A stretch of 64,000 bases of DNA from Vibrio hepatarius (GTDB lineage: Bacteria; Pseudomonadota; Gammaproteobacteria; Enterobacterales; Vibrionaceae), in assembly GCF_018860525.1 (NCBI RefSeq), contig NZ_JAHKPM010000061.1, forward strand, positions 22,986 to 86,985, given 5' to 3'. Position 1 is the first letter of the stretch; every line of letters begins with the position of its first letter. The position numbers were made by a program, and so were the translations under genes. This document shows positions 35,735 through 45,066 of the stretch, piece by piece. The notes beneath the pieces were generated by a model. The model worked only from the letters and a program-made list of their open reading frames with translations. It was not told the origin of the DNA and made no database searches.

Positions 35735-36682
35735 TTATCCGTTTCCTAAACTCGAAGTAAAAAGCAGCATCGATGGGCCAATAGCGACAATAAAGAAGCA
35801 TGGCCAAATAAATAGCAATAATGGAAAAATCATCTTAGTGGGTATTTTGGCCGCAATTTCCTCAATTTCTTGATTTCGCTTATCCCGATAATCCTCGGTA
35901 TACTCTCGTAAAGTCTGAGATAAGCTCCCCCCAATACGCGATGCATGAGCAAGCATAGTGACTAGGCCAGCAATTTCCGTCAGACCAGTACGGTCAATCA
36001 AATCATCAAACGCATCTGACATTTCAACCCCAGCATTAATCTTAATACACACCGTATCTAATTCATCAGCAAAGTCCGGATGAGAGATATTAATTTCGTC
36101 AGCCACTCGTCTTAAGGCTGCATTAAAACCTAACCCAGACTCAGTACACACCACGAGTAAATCCAAAGCATCCGCAATACCACCACGAATTTTTTTCTGA
36201 CGCTTATCTACCTGATAATTTAGAATCACATTTGGCGCATACAAGCCAGCACCTACGCCCACTATCATAGCTAAATTTAACATCGACATTTCAGGAAAAA
36301 GAAAATACAGCGCGGCAGCTAAAACCAACCCAAGCACCAAGGAGATACCTTTAAATGCATAAAAAACAGTCAGCGCATCGGCATCATGATAACCAGCGTG
36401 CATTAGTTTATGCCTGATACTCTCACTTTCTTTTGAGTTTGAACTTTTCATCATAGGCGCTAACGATTCTAATGTATGATCAAACTTACGATTCTTTTTC
36501 AATCTATCTGCGCCGTTGGCATTTTTCATTTGCTCCAATTTAGCGCGCACAGGAGATTTAGAACCAACAAAAAGTAGCGATAAGGTAAATACTATTAATA
36601 TAGTAGCAACTAAGATAACACCAAGTAGCAGGGTTTGTTCATCAATATTATAAGCGGCAAATTGACTAATTACATACTCCAT
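35735..36682 (-). CDS. tadC: Tad platform protein TadC
   Basis: Inner-membrane type II secretion F-domain protein (315 aa) that works with TadB as the pilus assembly platform. N-terminal helix ~17-38, then the T2SF domain with LDLLVVCTESGLGFNAALRRVADE and SRIGGSLSQTLREYTEDYRDKRNQEIEE, and a C-terminal helix. The ATG at 36682 is chosen (GAGG 6 bases upstream, 1 base after the tadB stop); a longer GTG start at 36751 overlaps tadB. Confidence 0.92.
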   Translation of the reverse strand: MEYVISQFAAYNIDEQTLLLGVILVATILIVFTLSLLFVGSKSPVRAKLEQMKNANGADRLKKNRKFDHTLESLAPMMKSSNSKESESIRHKLMHAGYHDADALTVFYAFKGISLVLGLVLAAALYFLFPEMSMLNLAMIVGVGAGLYAPNVILNYQVDKRQKKIRGGIADALDLLVVCTESGLGFNAALRRVADEINISHPDFADELDTVCIKINAGVEMSDAFDDLIDRTGLTEIAGLVTMLAHASRIGGSLSQTLREYTEDYRDKRNQEIEEIAAKIPTKMIFPLLLFIWPCFFIVAIGPSMLLFTSSLGNG

Positions 36683-36683
36683 A

Positions 36684-37652
36684 CTAAACCTCAAAATTAA
36701 TGATGTTACGTATCCACATTGAGCCAATAAATAGGCTGAAAACTCCCCCACTGACTAACGTCATCCCTCTTGGGTCGGTATAAAGAGGCTCTACATAAGC
36801 TGGGTTAATAAAACTGAGGAAAACAAATAAGATAAAAGGGGAAAGTACTAATATCCAAGCAGATAAACGACTTTCAGCCGATAAGGTTTTAATTTTTCTT
36901 TGTAGTTTAAACCTTGACCTTAGTACTCTTGATACTTTTTCAAGATTCTCAGATAAGTTTCCTCCTGTTTCTTTTTGCAGTATGACCGCACTGGAAAAGG
37001 CTAGCATCGAAACCGTTGGTGTTCGCTCTGCCATCTGCATGATGGCCATTCTCATATCGTATCCGTAATTGAGTAGGTTAAAGGTATTTTTAAATTCAAC
37101 GCCTATTGGATCAGGCATCTCAACGCCAACTTCATTAAAGGCTTGTGTTACAGGTTGTCCAGCTTGAAGCATACGCCGCATAATATCGAGAGCCTCAGGT
37201 AACTGCTCTTCAAATGCTGACAGTCGATCTGAAATTTTTTTATTAAGCCAAAAATACAAACAGCTCCATACTCCGATGATCGAACCTAAACCAACATAGA
37301 AAGGTTGGCCGATAAGGAGCACGATAAAAAGAGCACAAACAGATAAAATGATAGTCACTAGCAACGTCTGAGATAAATTCCAGTCATACCCAGATAGTTC
37401 AATCATCTTTTTCAACGATGATAAGGCCGCCACTTTGACGAGTTTTCTATCGACAGGGGTTAAACTTTTTAGATAATGTTCCTGTAGTAGAGAACGCGCT
37501 TCTTCATCTAATCGAGACTGAGATTCCTTTAAACGTTCAGAAAGTTCTTTATGCTTTGCTTTACTCCCCGCAGCCGGAAGAATCAACGCTTGCGAAATAA
37601 ACACGACCGCAAAGAAAAGCAATATAATAAACAATGTGGAGTCTTGTAACAT
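36684..37652 (-). CDS. tadB: Tad platform protein TadB
   Basis: 322-aa T2SF-domain membrane protein, partner of TadC. One helix at the N-terminus, a pair near 90-130, then the cytoplasmic domain with LPEALDIMRRMLQAGQPVTQAFNEV and LQKETGGNLSENLEKVSRVLRSRFKLQRKIKTLSAE, and two C-terminal helices. 11 bases after tadA, 1 base before tadC. Confidence 0.93.
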   Translation of the reverse strand: MLQDSTLFIILLFFAVVFISQALILPAAGSKAKHKELSERLKESQSRLDEEARSLLQEHYLKSLTPVDRKLVKVAALSSLKKMIELSGYDWNLSQTLLVTIILSVCALFIVLLIGQPFYVGLGSIIGVWSCLYFWLNKKISDRLSAFEEQLPEALDIMRRMLQAGQPVTQAFNEVGVEMPDPIGVEFKNTFNLLNYGYDMRMAIMQMAERTPTVSMLAFSSAVILQKETGGNLSENLEKVSRVLRSRFKLQRKIKTLSAESRLSAWILVLSPFILFVFLSFINPAYVEPLYTDPRGMTLVSGGVFSLFIGSMWIRNIINFEV

Positions 37653-37663
37653 GCCTAGCCTCC

Positions 37664-39142
37664 CTATAAAAATGACTCGTTAAATATATCAAATGGTATA
37701 TGTAGTCCTTTTTTCGCTAGCTGGTCATGGCATTGAGGTACAACTCCTGTAGCTGTAAATCTACCAATAACGTTACCTTCTTCATCCATACCTTTGCGAT
37801 GAAATCTAAAAATTTCCGACATAGTGATAATCTCTCCCTCCATGCCATTTATCTCACAAATACTGACCATACGACGTTTACCATCTTCCTGGCGTTCCAT
37901 TTGCACCACCAAATGAATCGCTGATGCTATTTGAGATCTCAAATTTTTGGCCGACATATTCCACCCAGCCATAGCAAACATATTTTCAACCCGAGAAAGT
38001 GCATCTCTTGGCGTATTAGCGTGGATAGTTGCCAGAGAACCATCATGACCAGTATTCATTGCTGCCAACATATCTACCGCCTCTGACCCCCTAACTTCAC
38101 CAAGAACAATACGGTCAGGACGCATACGAAGAGCATTTTTAACCAGATCTCGCTGAGTTATCTCTCCTTTACCTTCTAGGTTAGCAGGCCGCGTTTCTAA
38201 CCTGACAACATGCGGCTGCTGTAATTGTAACTCGGCTGAATCTTCTATCGTCACAATGCGATCATCTGATGGGATAAAGTTAGAGAAAATATTGAGCGTC
38301 GTGGTTTTTCCAGAGCCAGTACCACCTGAAATGAGCACATTCATTGCTCCAGTCACTGCTGCTTCTATAAATTTAGCCATTTCTGGAGAAAGAGAATTAA
38401 AGTTGAGGAGATTATCCATATTTAACTTTTCAACAGCAAAACGCCGAATAGAGACCGATGAACCATCGAGGGCTAGTGGTGGAATAATCGCATTTACACG
38501 TGAACCATCCGTTAAACGTGCATCTACCATAGGTGAAGCTTCATCAATTCTTCGTCCAACTTGGCTAACAATTCTATCGAGAATATTGCGTAAATGGCGC
38601 TCGTCTAGAAAGGTATAAGGAGTAAGCTCTAGCTTACCTCGCCTCTCTACAAACACATGCTTGGGGCCATTAACCAATATGTCAGAGACAGAAGCATCAT
38701 TAAGCAATGGCTCTAAAGGCCCCAAACCAAAGACCTCGTCTTCAATTTGCTGAATGACATGCTTGCGTCCCTCTGCACCTAGCGCATGAGTTTTATCTTC
38801 TGCCATAAGTTGTACGATAGCATCGTGGAGTTCTTTCTTTGCTCTATCCAACTCAAAACTTGCCAAGAGTCCCAAGTCAAGGGTTTCAAGTAGCCTTTGA
38901 TGATAATAGTGTTTTACTGACAATTCTTGTTCAAGTTGTCTTTTGGCTTCTTCAACGGCATGTTCTTTCGCCTCCGCTTCGATCTTTCTGCGTTCCTGAA
39001 GCGTTTCTCTACCTTGATCTTTAGGCTCTTGAACAACGTTGGGGGTAGGTTCATCTTGAGGTTGAGCAATACTCTGCTGATCTTCTATTTCCGCGACTTT
39101 TTGTTGTAGATCAGAGCTGATGTTTTTGCGCTTAAAAAGCAT
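37664..39142 (-). CDS. tadA: Tad pilus assembly ATPase TadA (CpaF family)
   Basis: Hexameric secretion ATPase that powers Flp pilus polymerisation. 492 aa: a charged, coiled-coil N-terminal region (residues ~1-80), the N-terminal domain with FGLGPLEPLL and VNGPKHVFVERRGK, Walker A GGTGSGKT at 273-280, Asp box IVTIEDSAEL, Walker B RIVLGEVRG near 344-352 and His box GHDGSLATIHAN near 365-376. 24 bases after tadZ. Confidence 0.96.
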   Translation of the reverse strand: MLFKRKNISSDLQQKVAEIEDQQSIAQPQDEPTPNVVQEPKDQGRETLQERRKIEAEAKEHAVEEAKRQLEQELSVKHYYHQRLLETLDLGLLASFELDRAKKELHDAIVQLMAEDKTHALGAEGRKHVIQQIEDEVFGLGPLEPLLNDASVSDILVNGPKHVFVERRGKLELTPYTFLDERHLRNILDRIVSQVGRRIDEASPMVDARLTDGSRVNAIIPPLALDGSSVSIRRFAVEKLNMDNLLNFNSLSPEMAKFIEAAVTGAMNVLISGGTGSGKTTTLNIFSNFIPSDDRIVTIEDSAELQLQQPHVVRLETRPANLEGKGEITQRDLVKNALRMRPDRIVLGEVRGSEAVDMLAAMNTGHDGSLATIHANTPRDALSRVENMFAMAGWNMSAKNLRSQIASAIHLVVQMERQEDGKRRMVSICEINGMEGEIITMSEIFRFHRKGMDEEGNVIGRFTATGVVPQCHDQLAKKGLHIPFDIFNESFL

Positions 39143-39166
39143 ATAAAGTCCCTTTTTTTGTCATAA

Positions 39167-40390
39167 TTAAGAAAACAGCTTTTTAAACCACCTTTTTTGC
39201 TCTTCTTGATCAGGCAATAATGAAGCTGCCAGTTTTTTCACTGACTTAGCTATCGAGCTATTGTGTTTTGCTTGGATATAAGGGCGCCCCAAATTAGCAC
39301 TCTCTAATGCTATTTTAAAATCATTTGGCACAGTGTGAACCTGCATATGACCAACCGTATCTTCTACATCTTTCAGCTTAATGGACTGCCTTCTTTCATA
39401 TCGATTAACAACAACTTGCATATGCTCTTTAGCCACACCAAATTCAAAAGTCAATAATTTCATTATTTGTGTGGTGTTTTTCAGTGCTACGAGGTTTTGT
39501 TGGGTGATTAAAAATATCTTTGTCGCGGGAGAAATCACTGATGAGAAAATGCGGTCCAAACCTCGTGACAAATCAATAATGACGTAAGGGTAACGCTCCC
39601 TAAGTACCGGAATAAGCTTATTCATATGTTGCGCTTTTTCAAAGTTGTCATGACTATTTTCTCTTTTAAACCCAATAGTATGAAGACCTGAATCATGTTT
39701 TGTCACGAAACTACCCAAAGACTCCTCATCCAAATCGGCTACATTAGCGATTGCATCTGCTAAACCATATGTGCCATTAATATTGAGGTAATCTTCGATA
39801 ACACCAAACTGCATATCGAGATCCAGCAGCAGTACTTCATTAGGATGATGCCTTGCAAGAGTAATAGCGGTATTTAAAGCTATCATTGAAGCCCCAGAAC
39901 CACCTTTTGTGTTCATAAAAACTAACAGCTCCCCAAGGTGGCGGTTAGCCACTTTTTCATCGGCAACATTTTTTAACAGGGGAGCGAGTTCATCGAGCAT
40001 TGCCTTGTCAGAAATAAAGTCCGTAGCTCCAATTCTCAGCGCAATTTTTAACGCTCCATTATCGCTCTCATTGCCAAACACGATTAGCGAAGCATCATGA
40101 CCGGTATCATGGGACTCGGGCGCTTCAAATTGCTGAAGTTCAACAATCTTTTGTGCCCAATTCGGTCCTGTTTCAACAAAAATAAGATCGGGTGGGGCAA
40201 AGTGCGCAAGATTACTGGCCACTAGGCCATGAAATGAAATCAACTCAAAACTGATGCTCTGACATTTAGACAATTCTTGGCTAATATGCACCTGAAATGA
40301 ATCCGACGAATAAAAAACCCAAATTGTCAGGCTGGTTTTTAATCGGATAGGGCACTCTCCATTTGGTGATAGCTTAACAGCCTCTCCCAT
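39167..40390 (-). CDS. tadZ: Tad localisation ATPase TadZ (CpaE-like)
   Basis: ParA/MinD-like protein (407 aa) that places the Tad machine. A receiver-like N-terminal domain (residues ~1-140) is followed by the deviant Walker A VFMNTKGGSGASMIALN, where the usual GKTT is GASM, a feature of TadZ/CpaE, and Walker B VLLLDLDMQFG. The missing catalytic lysine in the P-loop end suggests weak or no ATP hydrolysis. Lies between the pseudopilin genes and tadA. Confidence 0.88.
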   Translation of the reverse strand: MGEAVKLSPNGECPIRLKTSLTIWVFYSSDSFQVHISQELSKCQSISFELISFHGLVASNLAHFAPPDLIFVETGPNWAQKIVELQQFEAPESHDTGHDASLIVFGNESDNGALKIALRIGATDFISDKAMLDELAPLLKNVADEKVANRHLGELLVFMNTKGGSGASMIALNTAITLARHHPNEVLLLDLDMQFGVIEDYLNINGTYGLADAIANVADLDEESLGSFVTKHDSGLHTIGFKRENSHDNFEKAQHMNKLIPVLRERYPYVIIDLSRGLDRIFSSVISPATKIFLITQQNLVALKNTTQIMKLLTFEFGVAKEHMQVVVNRYERRQSIKLKDVEDTVGHMQVHTVPNDFKIALESANLGRPYIQAKHNSSIAKSVKKLAASLLPDQEEQKRWFKKLFS

Positions 40391-40400
40391 AAACCCTCTC

Positions 40401-40886
40401 TTAACAATCCGTACTATTATCGGGATTAGTCGACGTTTCTCGGTGACGACCTAAATTTTCCCGGGGACGCGTTGTTTCAAATTCAGGAACCGCTAACATT
40501 CCAGTTAAGCTGACAAAACTGAGTAGCCCCGTAAATTGATATTCAAAATCAACCACTTTTGCTCTTACATATTCAATTGTAGAAAAAACATCATCATCTG
40601 TCAGAGTTCCTGTAATAACATTTCCTGAAGCATCCAAATATTCAATGGTTAAATTTGCCGCTGAAAAACCAACTGGAGCATTAGTAGATAGTGATAATGC
40701 AGGAATATCATTTCTATCTTCAACTCGGCATACTACTGCCAATCTAGCAGCTACCCGAGTCATATCATTTACCACCTGTAAAGAATATATATACCGCCCC
40801 ACTTCAATAACAGCAAATATCAGCAACAGTAATGTCGTAGACACTAGAGTAAATTCAATAATACTCAGGCCTTTTTGCCGTTTCAT
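40401..40886 (-). CDS. TadE/F-like minor pseudopilin
   Basis: 161 aa with a short basic leader and TadE-type hydrophobic segment (KGLSIIEFTLVSTTLLLLIFAVIEVGRYIY, residues ~5-34), in which the E five residues after the G (G^LSIIEF) fits prepilin-peptidase processing. The rest is an exported beta-rich domain with a C-terminal tail. Its ATG overlaps the previous gene by 4 bases. Probably TadF-like by order; TadE and TadF cannot be told apart by sequence alone. Confidence 0.8.
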   Translation of the reverse strand: MKRQKGLSIIEFTLVSTTLLLLIFAVIEVGRYIYSLQVVNDMTRVAARLAVVCRVEDRNDIPALSLSTNAPVGFSAANLTIEYLDASGNVITGTLTDDDVFSTIEYVRAKVVDFEYQFTGLLSFVSLTGMLAVPEFETTRPRENLGRHRETSTNPDNSTDC

Positions 40887-41320
40887 GGCGCAGTCCTCAT
40901 CATCGCTGAAACATTGAGCGGAACGTTAAAATTAACAGATGAGCTAAAGCCAGAAATAATAGGGGTGTAATTATGATTGATAGTGATTGTGACGTAACCA
41001 CTGGCATGATTGATGGAAACATGTGATGTGGTTATCCCCGATAATAAAGAAGAAGCACCAGAGCCTGTATGGCCATATACCACCATGTTCTTTATTTCAT
41101 CGACATCCGCTATTTGGTCATAGCTGGCAGTTCCTGTTACACCGGAAGTCGCATAGCGAACACCACTTTGTGCCATTTTATTAAGCGTCGTGTATTGTAT
41201 AAATGCATTACCAAATTCGGTGATAGCCATCAAAACCATCATCAACACTGGTACTGCAATCAACATTTCAACTGCTGCAAGCCCCGTTTGTTTACGTTTG
41301 ATTCTAGTAGAAAACATCAC
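40883..41320 (-). CDS. tadE: TadE-like minor pseudopilin
   Basis: 145 aa with the TadE signature TGLAAVEMLIAVPVLMMVLMAITEFGNAFIQY (residues ~11-42; G-xxxx-E processing motif) and an exported domain of ~100 residues. Overlaps both neighbours by 4 bases (ATGA), so the three pseudopilin genes are translationally coupled. Naming by position. Confidence 0.82.
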   Translation of the reverse strand: MMFSTRIKRKQTGLAAVEMLIAVPVLMMVLMAITEFGNAFIQYTTLNKMAQSGVRYATSGVTGTASYDQIADVDEIKNMVVYGHTGSGASSLLSGITTSHVSINHASGYVTITINHNYTPIISGFSSSVNFNVPLNVSAMMRTAP

Positions 41321-42546
41321 GACTCCTCCCCACTCGGATCTTTATACAAAACGATTGTATAAGGACCATCATCAGATGAGTTTTGACCTGGATTTCCTCC
41401 TCCAGCCGAACAGCTCTCAAGATATTCACCCACAATAGGGTCTTTACTTCCATTATTAGTAGGGGCTTGCTGGAGAATAAAAAAACAGCCTAGGCCTGTG
41501 ACAGTAAAAGAGCTAGTACCACCACTGGCACTCGAACAGTCTACAACCGGTACTGAAATTGTCCTTCGGCCATGTTGACCACCCAATGAAGCTGTGCAAT
41601 CTGCATCACCGGTACAATCAGGAAGCGCAGCTATATAATCTTCATATCCCCATGGTGTTCCACCAGCGCCACTAGTGTCTGAATAAACAATATTACCATC
41701 TTTATCCATGCTCGCTGTGCTAGCTGGCTCTTTTACATAAATATCGGGGGGGAAATCATTGGCAGATAAACCACCGCCACTATAGACACCAAAGCGGGTA
41801 TTAAGCCCTTGGCCTACTGGACCAACTGAGTTTCCCGGTTTGGTTGTAACCGTATCCCCGATAGCAACACTACCCACATAATCACCAGCTAAAGCTTTGC
41901 GAACCGTGCTAGAACCAGAACCAAAATCAAGCAATTGAAAATTGCCGCTGCCCATAGAGCTTAACTTCTGATCTGCTACTTTCAGTGGGTATAAATTGCC
42001 AGGAGTATAACCATTGACGCCAGGCTCACTCCCTTCACATACCGCCATTGGAACTACATTAACATCAATGACTGCGGTACTTGGGCCAGCAACAGCACTC
42101 ACTCTAAGTTGTTTATTAACGCCGAATAAATGAGCAAAAAAGTTATCTAGTGGGTAAGAACTAATCGTCACTCGAACAAAAGTATCGAGACTAGAATTGT
42201 AGCCAGCTTGTGGAAAAATGCTTGGGTCATTGGAGTATTCAACTGACACACTAGCAGATGAAAAGTCCATTTCATCATTGCCCGTTGCTCCTGCCATATT
42301 AGTCAAAGTACTGTTAACGGCACCAGTTGCATCCGTGTTGCTTCCCTGACCATCCAAAACCACAGCTGCAGCTAACGCTGCGGCATCGACACTGTTCTGC
42401 AACCGTGTTTTATTAAGAACGGCATGACTAACATCAATTGATAAAGCCGCAATACCTATCAATGAAAGCATCGCAGCTGTGACCATTACTAGCACTAAGC
42501 CTTTCTGTCGATTTAGCATTCTCCGACATCGCCTTGGTCTGGTCAT
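41317..42546 (-). CDS. tadG: TadG-like pilus assembly protein
   Basis: 409 aa. The N-terminal helix QKGLVLVMVTAAMLSLIGIAALSIDV (residues ~13-38) followed by SHAVLNKTRLQNSVDAAALAAAVVLDG is the Flp-pilus-assembly TadG N-terminal domain. The remainder is a secreted domain rich in Ser/Gly/Thr with several cysteines (CEGSEPGVNG, CTGDADCTASLGG). Shorter than TadG of Aggregatibacter; I see no clear von Willebrand A metal site. AAGGA 7 bases before the ATG. Confidence 0.75.
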   Translation of the reverse strand: MTRPRRCRRMLNRQKGLVLVMVTAAMLSLIGIAALSIDVSHAVLNKTRLQNSVDAAALAAAVVLDGQGSNTDATGAVNSTLTNMAGATGNDEMDFSSASVSVEYSNDPSIFPQAGYNSSLDTFVRVTISSYPLDNFFAHLFGVNKQLRVSAVAGPSTAVIDVNVVPMAVCEGSEPGVNGYTPGNLYPLKVADQKLSSMGSGNFQLLDFGSGSSTVRKALAGDYVGSVAIGDTVTTKPGNSVGPVGQGLNTRFGVYSGGGLSANDFPPDIYVKEPASTASMDKDGNIVYSDTSGAGGTPWGYEDYIAALPDCTGDADCTASLGGQHGRRTISVPVVDCSSASGGTSSFTVTGLGCFFILQQAPTNNGSKDPIVGEYLESCSAGGGNPGQNSSDDGPYTIVLYKDPSGEES

Positions 42547-42566
42547 AATATTATCCTTAAGAGCGG

Positions 42567-42836
42567 TTAATTTTGCCCCTCTGTAACAAATTGACTATCG
42601 GTGCCTTCTAAGTCTGTATCCTGTTTTCCGGTATAGACTTGGTTTACACCTTCCATCCTTTCACCACTACCTGTAGGAATTATCGCCATGTTATCTCTGG
42701 TCGCATTTAAGTTATAAGTTTGTTCAGCCCTTAATTTAACGACATGACCACCCAAGTCTTCTGCATGATTAACACAACCACCAAGCAATATAGAAAAGCA
42801 GAAAGTACTTAGAGTTAACTGTTTCATTTTCATCAT
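42567..42836 (-). CDS. Small lipoprotein within tad locus
   Basis: 89 aa. Lipobox LLGGC with the modified cysteine at C21, followed by a short soluble part (HAEDLGGHVVKLRAEQTYNL...GSGERMEGVNQVYTGKQDTD). Not recognised as TadD, RcpB or CpaD. Its place directly after the secretin gene (8-base gap) suggests an outer-membrane partner of RcpA, taking the RcpB/CpaD slot; this is inference from position. Confidence 0.7.
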   Translation of the reverse strand: MMKMKQLTLSTFCFSILLGGCVNHAEDLGGHVVKLRAEQTYNLNATRDNMAIIPTGSGERMEGVNQVYTGKQDTDLEGTDSQFVTEGQN

Positions 42837-42844
42837 TGCTGCCT

Positions 42845-44314
42845 CTATAAGCTGTGTCCAAAAGTACCTTCGGTTCCACCTTTTGAGTGATCCATAATGC
42901 CTGCTTCATCTATGTAACCTTTCTGATTACGGCTATTTGGCGCAATGTAAGCACCTCGCCCCAGTAAGTAATATTCAAAATCACTTGGCTCGATAAATGA
43001 GTCGGTAGGAAGGGACACTTTATTTCTGTCAACAGGCCTTGCTAGCCTTGGTGTAACCAAAATCACCAATTCAGTTTCCCCCGAAATATACGCTTGACTG
43101 TTAAACATCTGACCAAGAATCGGTATATCACTAAACCCGGGCATCTCAGAAACGAGATCCCTGACGTTTTCACTAATAAGCCCCGCAATACCAATAGTTT
43201 GACCGTCAGCCAGTTCCAAAGTCGAGGAGGCGCTTCGCCTCGTTATTGGCGGTATATTGTAAGTAGAGTTCGTTTGGCTAAGTGACAAGGTTAGCGATGA
43301 AGTATTGGCAATTTCACTAACATCAATCGCTAAGTTAAGGTTAATTTTCTTGTCACTCAAAACTGTGGGAACAAATTTCAATCCTACACCGTACTCTTTA
43401 TATTCAATTGTGATGCCATCATCATCCGGAACTGGAATCGGGAATTCTCCACCAGACAAAAACTCGGCTTCTGCCCCACTGAGAGCTGTTAGGTTAGGTT
43501 CAGCTAATACTTTCGCTGTACCATTTTGCTTAGCGATATCCAGAGCAAAAGAAAATAAAGTATTGCTGTCAATAAATGAACCAAGCAATCCAGTGCTAGT
43601 ACTATCGATTGCTGGTGCGGTAAACACTGGAGAAACTGAGGTTAATGTCGTCGGCAAAGATGCTCCTGCCGATGTGCCTCCCCATGAAATATCACCACTT
43701 TGTTGGAAGAAGTGAAAATTTGCATCAAACTTTCTGACTAAACTTCTTTGGACCTCTGCGACCGTGACTTCCAACATCACTTGCTGCGCCCCTCCAATAC
43801 TCATAAGGTTAATAACGCCAGTCTTATCTGTCTGTTCACTCAAAGAAGTCATCTCTTTATCCGCTTTTTCACCTCCCGCATAGGTCTCAGCGACTCTCAA
43901 AGCAATATTCATCGCTGATTGACTACTAATTATTCCACTTAATATCAAACGATTTTGTGCACTATGAACGTTAACCTCTTCATCAGGTAAAAATTCATAC
44001 AGCTTTGCTTTTAGACTGTTAAGATCATGAGTAACTTCAATATTTATCGACTCAATCAAACGGCCACGGCTATCCCAAGCCATAAGATTTGTCGAACCAA
44101 GTTTTTTACCAATCAGAAAAACTTCATCAGATTTCAGCATCACAATATCCAAAACTTCAGGATCTCCAAGTGATACACGCTTGGCTTTTCCCGCTAAAGT
44201 GACATGCGTAGATTTATGGTGAGGAACCAACACTGCTTTTCCTGACTGAGAAGCGGCATAGGAAACCTCAACCTGGAAAAATAATAATGAAATAATGGTG
44301 ATTAAAATTCGCAT
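42845..44314 (-). CDS. rcpA: Tad outer-membrane secretin RcpA (CpaC)
   Basis: 489-aa secretin forming the pilus exit channel. Signal peptide (ILITIISLLFFQVEVSYA), N-domain with VLVPHHKSTHVTLAGKAKRVSLGDPEVLDIV, a BON-like segment, VMLEVTVAEVQRSLVRKF and the secretin core with EFLSGGEFPIPVP and the ending ETELVILVTPRLARPV. I chose the ATG at 44314 (GAGG 6 bases upstream) rather than the TTG at 44326 that overlaps rcpC. Confidence 0.94.
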   Translation of the reverse strand: MRILITIISLLFFQVEVSYAASQSGKAVLVPHHKSTHVTLAGKAKRVSLGDPEVLDIVMLKSDEVFLIGKKLGSTNLMAWDSRGRLIESINIEVTHDLNSLKAKLYEFLPDEEVNVHSAQNRLILSGIISSQSAMNIALRVAETYAGGEKADKEMTSLSEQTDKTGVINLMSIGGAQQVMLEVTVAEVQRSLVRKFDANFHFFQQSGDISWGGTSAGASLPTTLTSVSPVFTAPAIDSTSTGLLGSFIDSNTLFSFALDIAKQNGTAKVLAEPNLTALSGAEAEFLSGGEFPIPVPDDDGITIEYKEYGVGLKFVPTVLSDKKINLNLAIDVSEIANTSSLTLSLSQTNSTYNIPPITRRSASSTLELADGQTIGIAGLISENVRDLVSEMPGFSDIPILGQMFNSQAYISGETELVILVTPRLARPVDRNKVSLPTDSFIEPSDFEYYLLGRGAYIAPNSRNQKGYIDEAGIMDHSKGGTEGTFGHSL

Positions 44315-44322
44315 ACTTGACC

Positions 44323-45066
44323 TCAATCCTTGACCCTGATTTTGCGAGATTCGGTGCCCTTAATAACCGTAACACTTGGGGCAACATATCGTTTGACGAC
44401 TTTTTCTTCTTCATGAGGATTGCGCAAAGCAAGCTGAATCTCACCTTTACTCTGAGCAGATAACAGTTTTTCAGCCTCTCTTGGCGACACTTCTAATGTC
44501 ACCGCACGAACTATAATAGGTTTGTTTTCTTTTGTTCTGGCTGTCTGGTCTACTGCTAACACTTTAATTTCTTTAAGAACGGTTACTGTATTAGCAGAAG
44601 TAGAGCTGTACTTAATCGTGTTCAGTACATCAACTTTGTTCCCAGGTAAAAGGAAACCAGCTACACCAATAACATCATTAACCCTAATGGTTATAGCTCG
44701 TTTATTTTCTGGTATTAGAGAAGCAAGTGTTGAACCTTCCCCTGTAATAGTTAAGCGATGTAAAGTGAGAATCTCTCCTGGGTAGATATTAGTTGCTGCA
44801 ACCTCACCGACTAACTCCTCTGTAGTAGTAAACTGAAATTCATCACGCCAATCCTTTTCCAATAGCTTGCTACTGACGTGTTGCGCTTCAATTACCGTAC
44901 CTGCCAAAATCTCCTGCGTTGCTATCATCACGGGCTCTCTCTCAACAACCTCAACCTCAGTCTGAGGCTGCAATTGCCTATCCATCCACTGCTTAGCAAA
45001 AAAGACTGCACCTAAACCGAATGCGATAGATAATAAGAATAGTAACACCACTTGATTTCGACTCAT
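44323..45066 (-). CDS. rcpC: Tad periplasmic protein RcpC (CpaB)
   Basis: 247 aa with an N-terminal helix (VVLLFLLSIAFGLGAVFFA), a SAF domain (MIATQEILAGTVIEAQHVSSKLL, residues ~47-110) and the RcpC/CpaB domain (RAITIRVNDVIGVAGFLLPGNKVDVL). Thought to bridge the inner-membrane machine and the secretin. Overlaps the upstream ATPase gene by 4 bases. Confidence 0.92.
   Translation of the reverse strand: MSRNQVVLLFLLSIAFGLGAVFFAKQWMDRQLQPQTEVEVVEREPVMIATQEILAGTVIEAQHVSSKLLEKDWRDEFQFTTTEELVGEVAATNIYPGEILTLHRLTITGEGSTLASLIPENKRAITIRVNDVIGVAGFLLPGNKVDVLNTIKYSSTSANTVTVLKEIKVLAVDQTARTKENKPIIVRAVTLEVSPREAEKLLSAQSKGEIQLALRNPHEEEKVVKRYVAPSVTVIKGTESRKIRVKD

Noticed and set aside
38256..38618. 120-codon plus-strand frame inside tadA
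   Set aside because: It is antisense to conserved ATPase motifs and has no supporting signals.
43305..43715. 136-codon plus-strand frame inside rcpA
   Set aside because: It is antisense to a clear secretin gene and has no recognisable domain.
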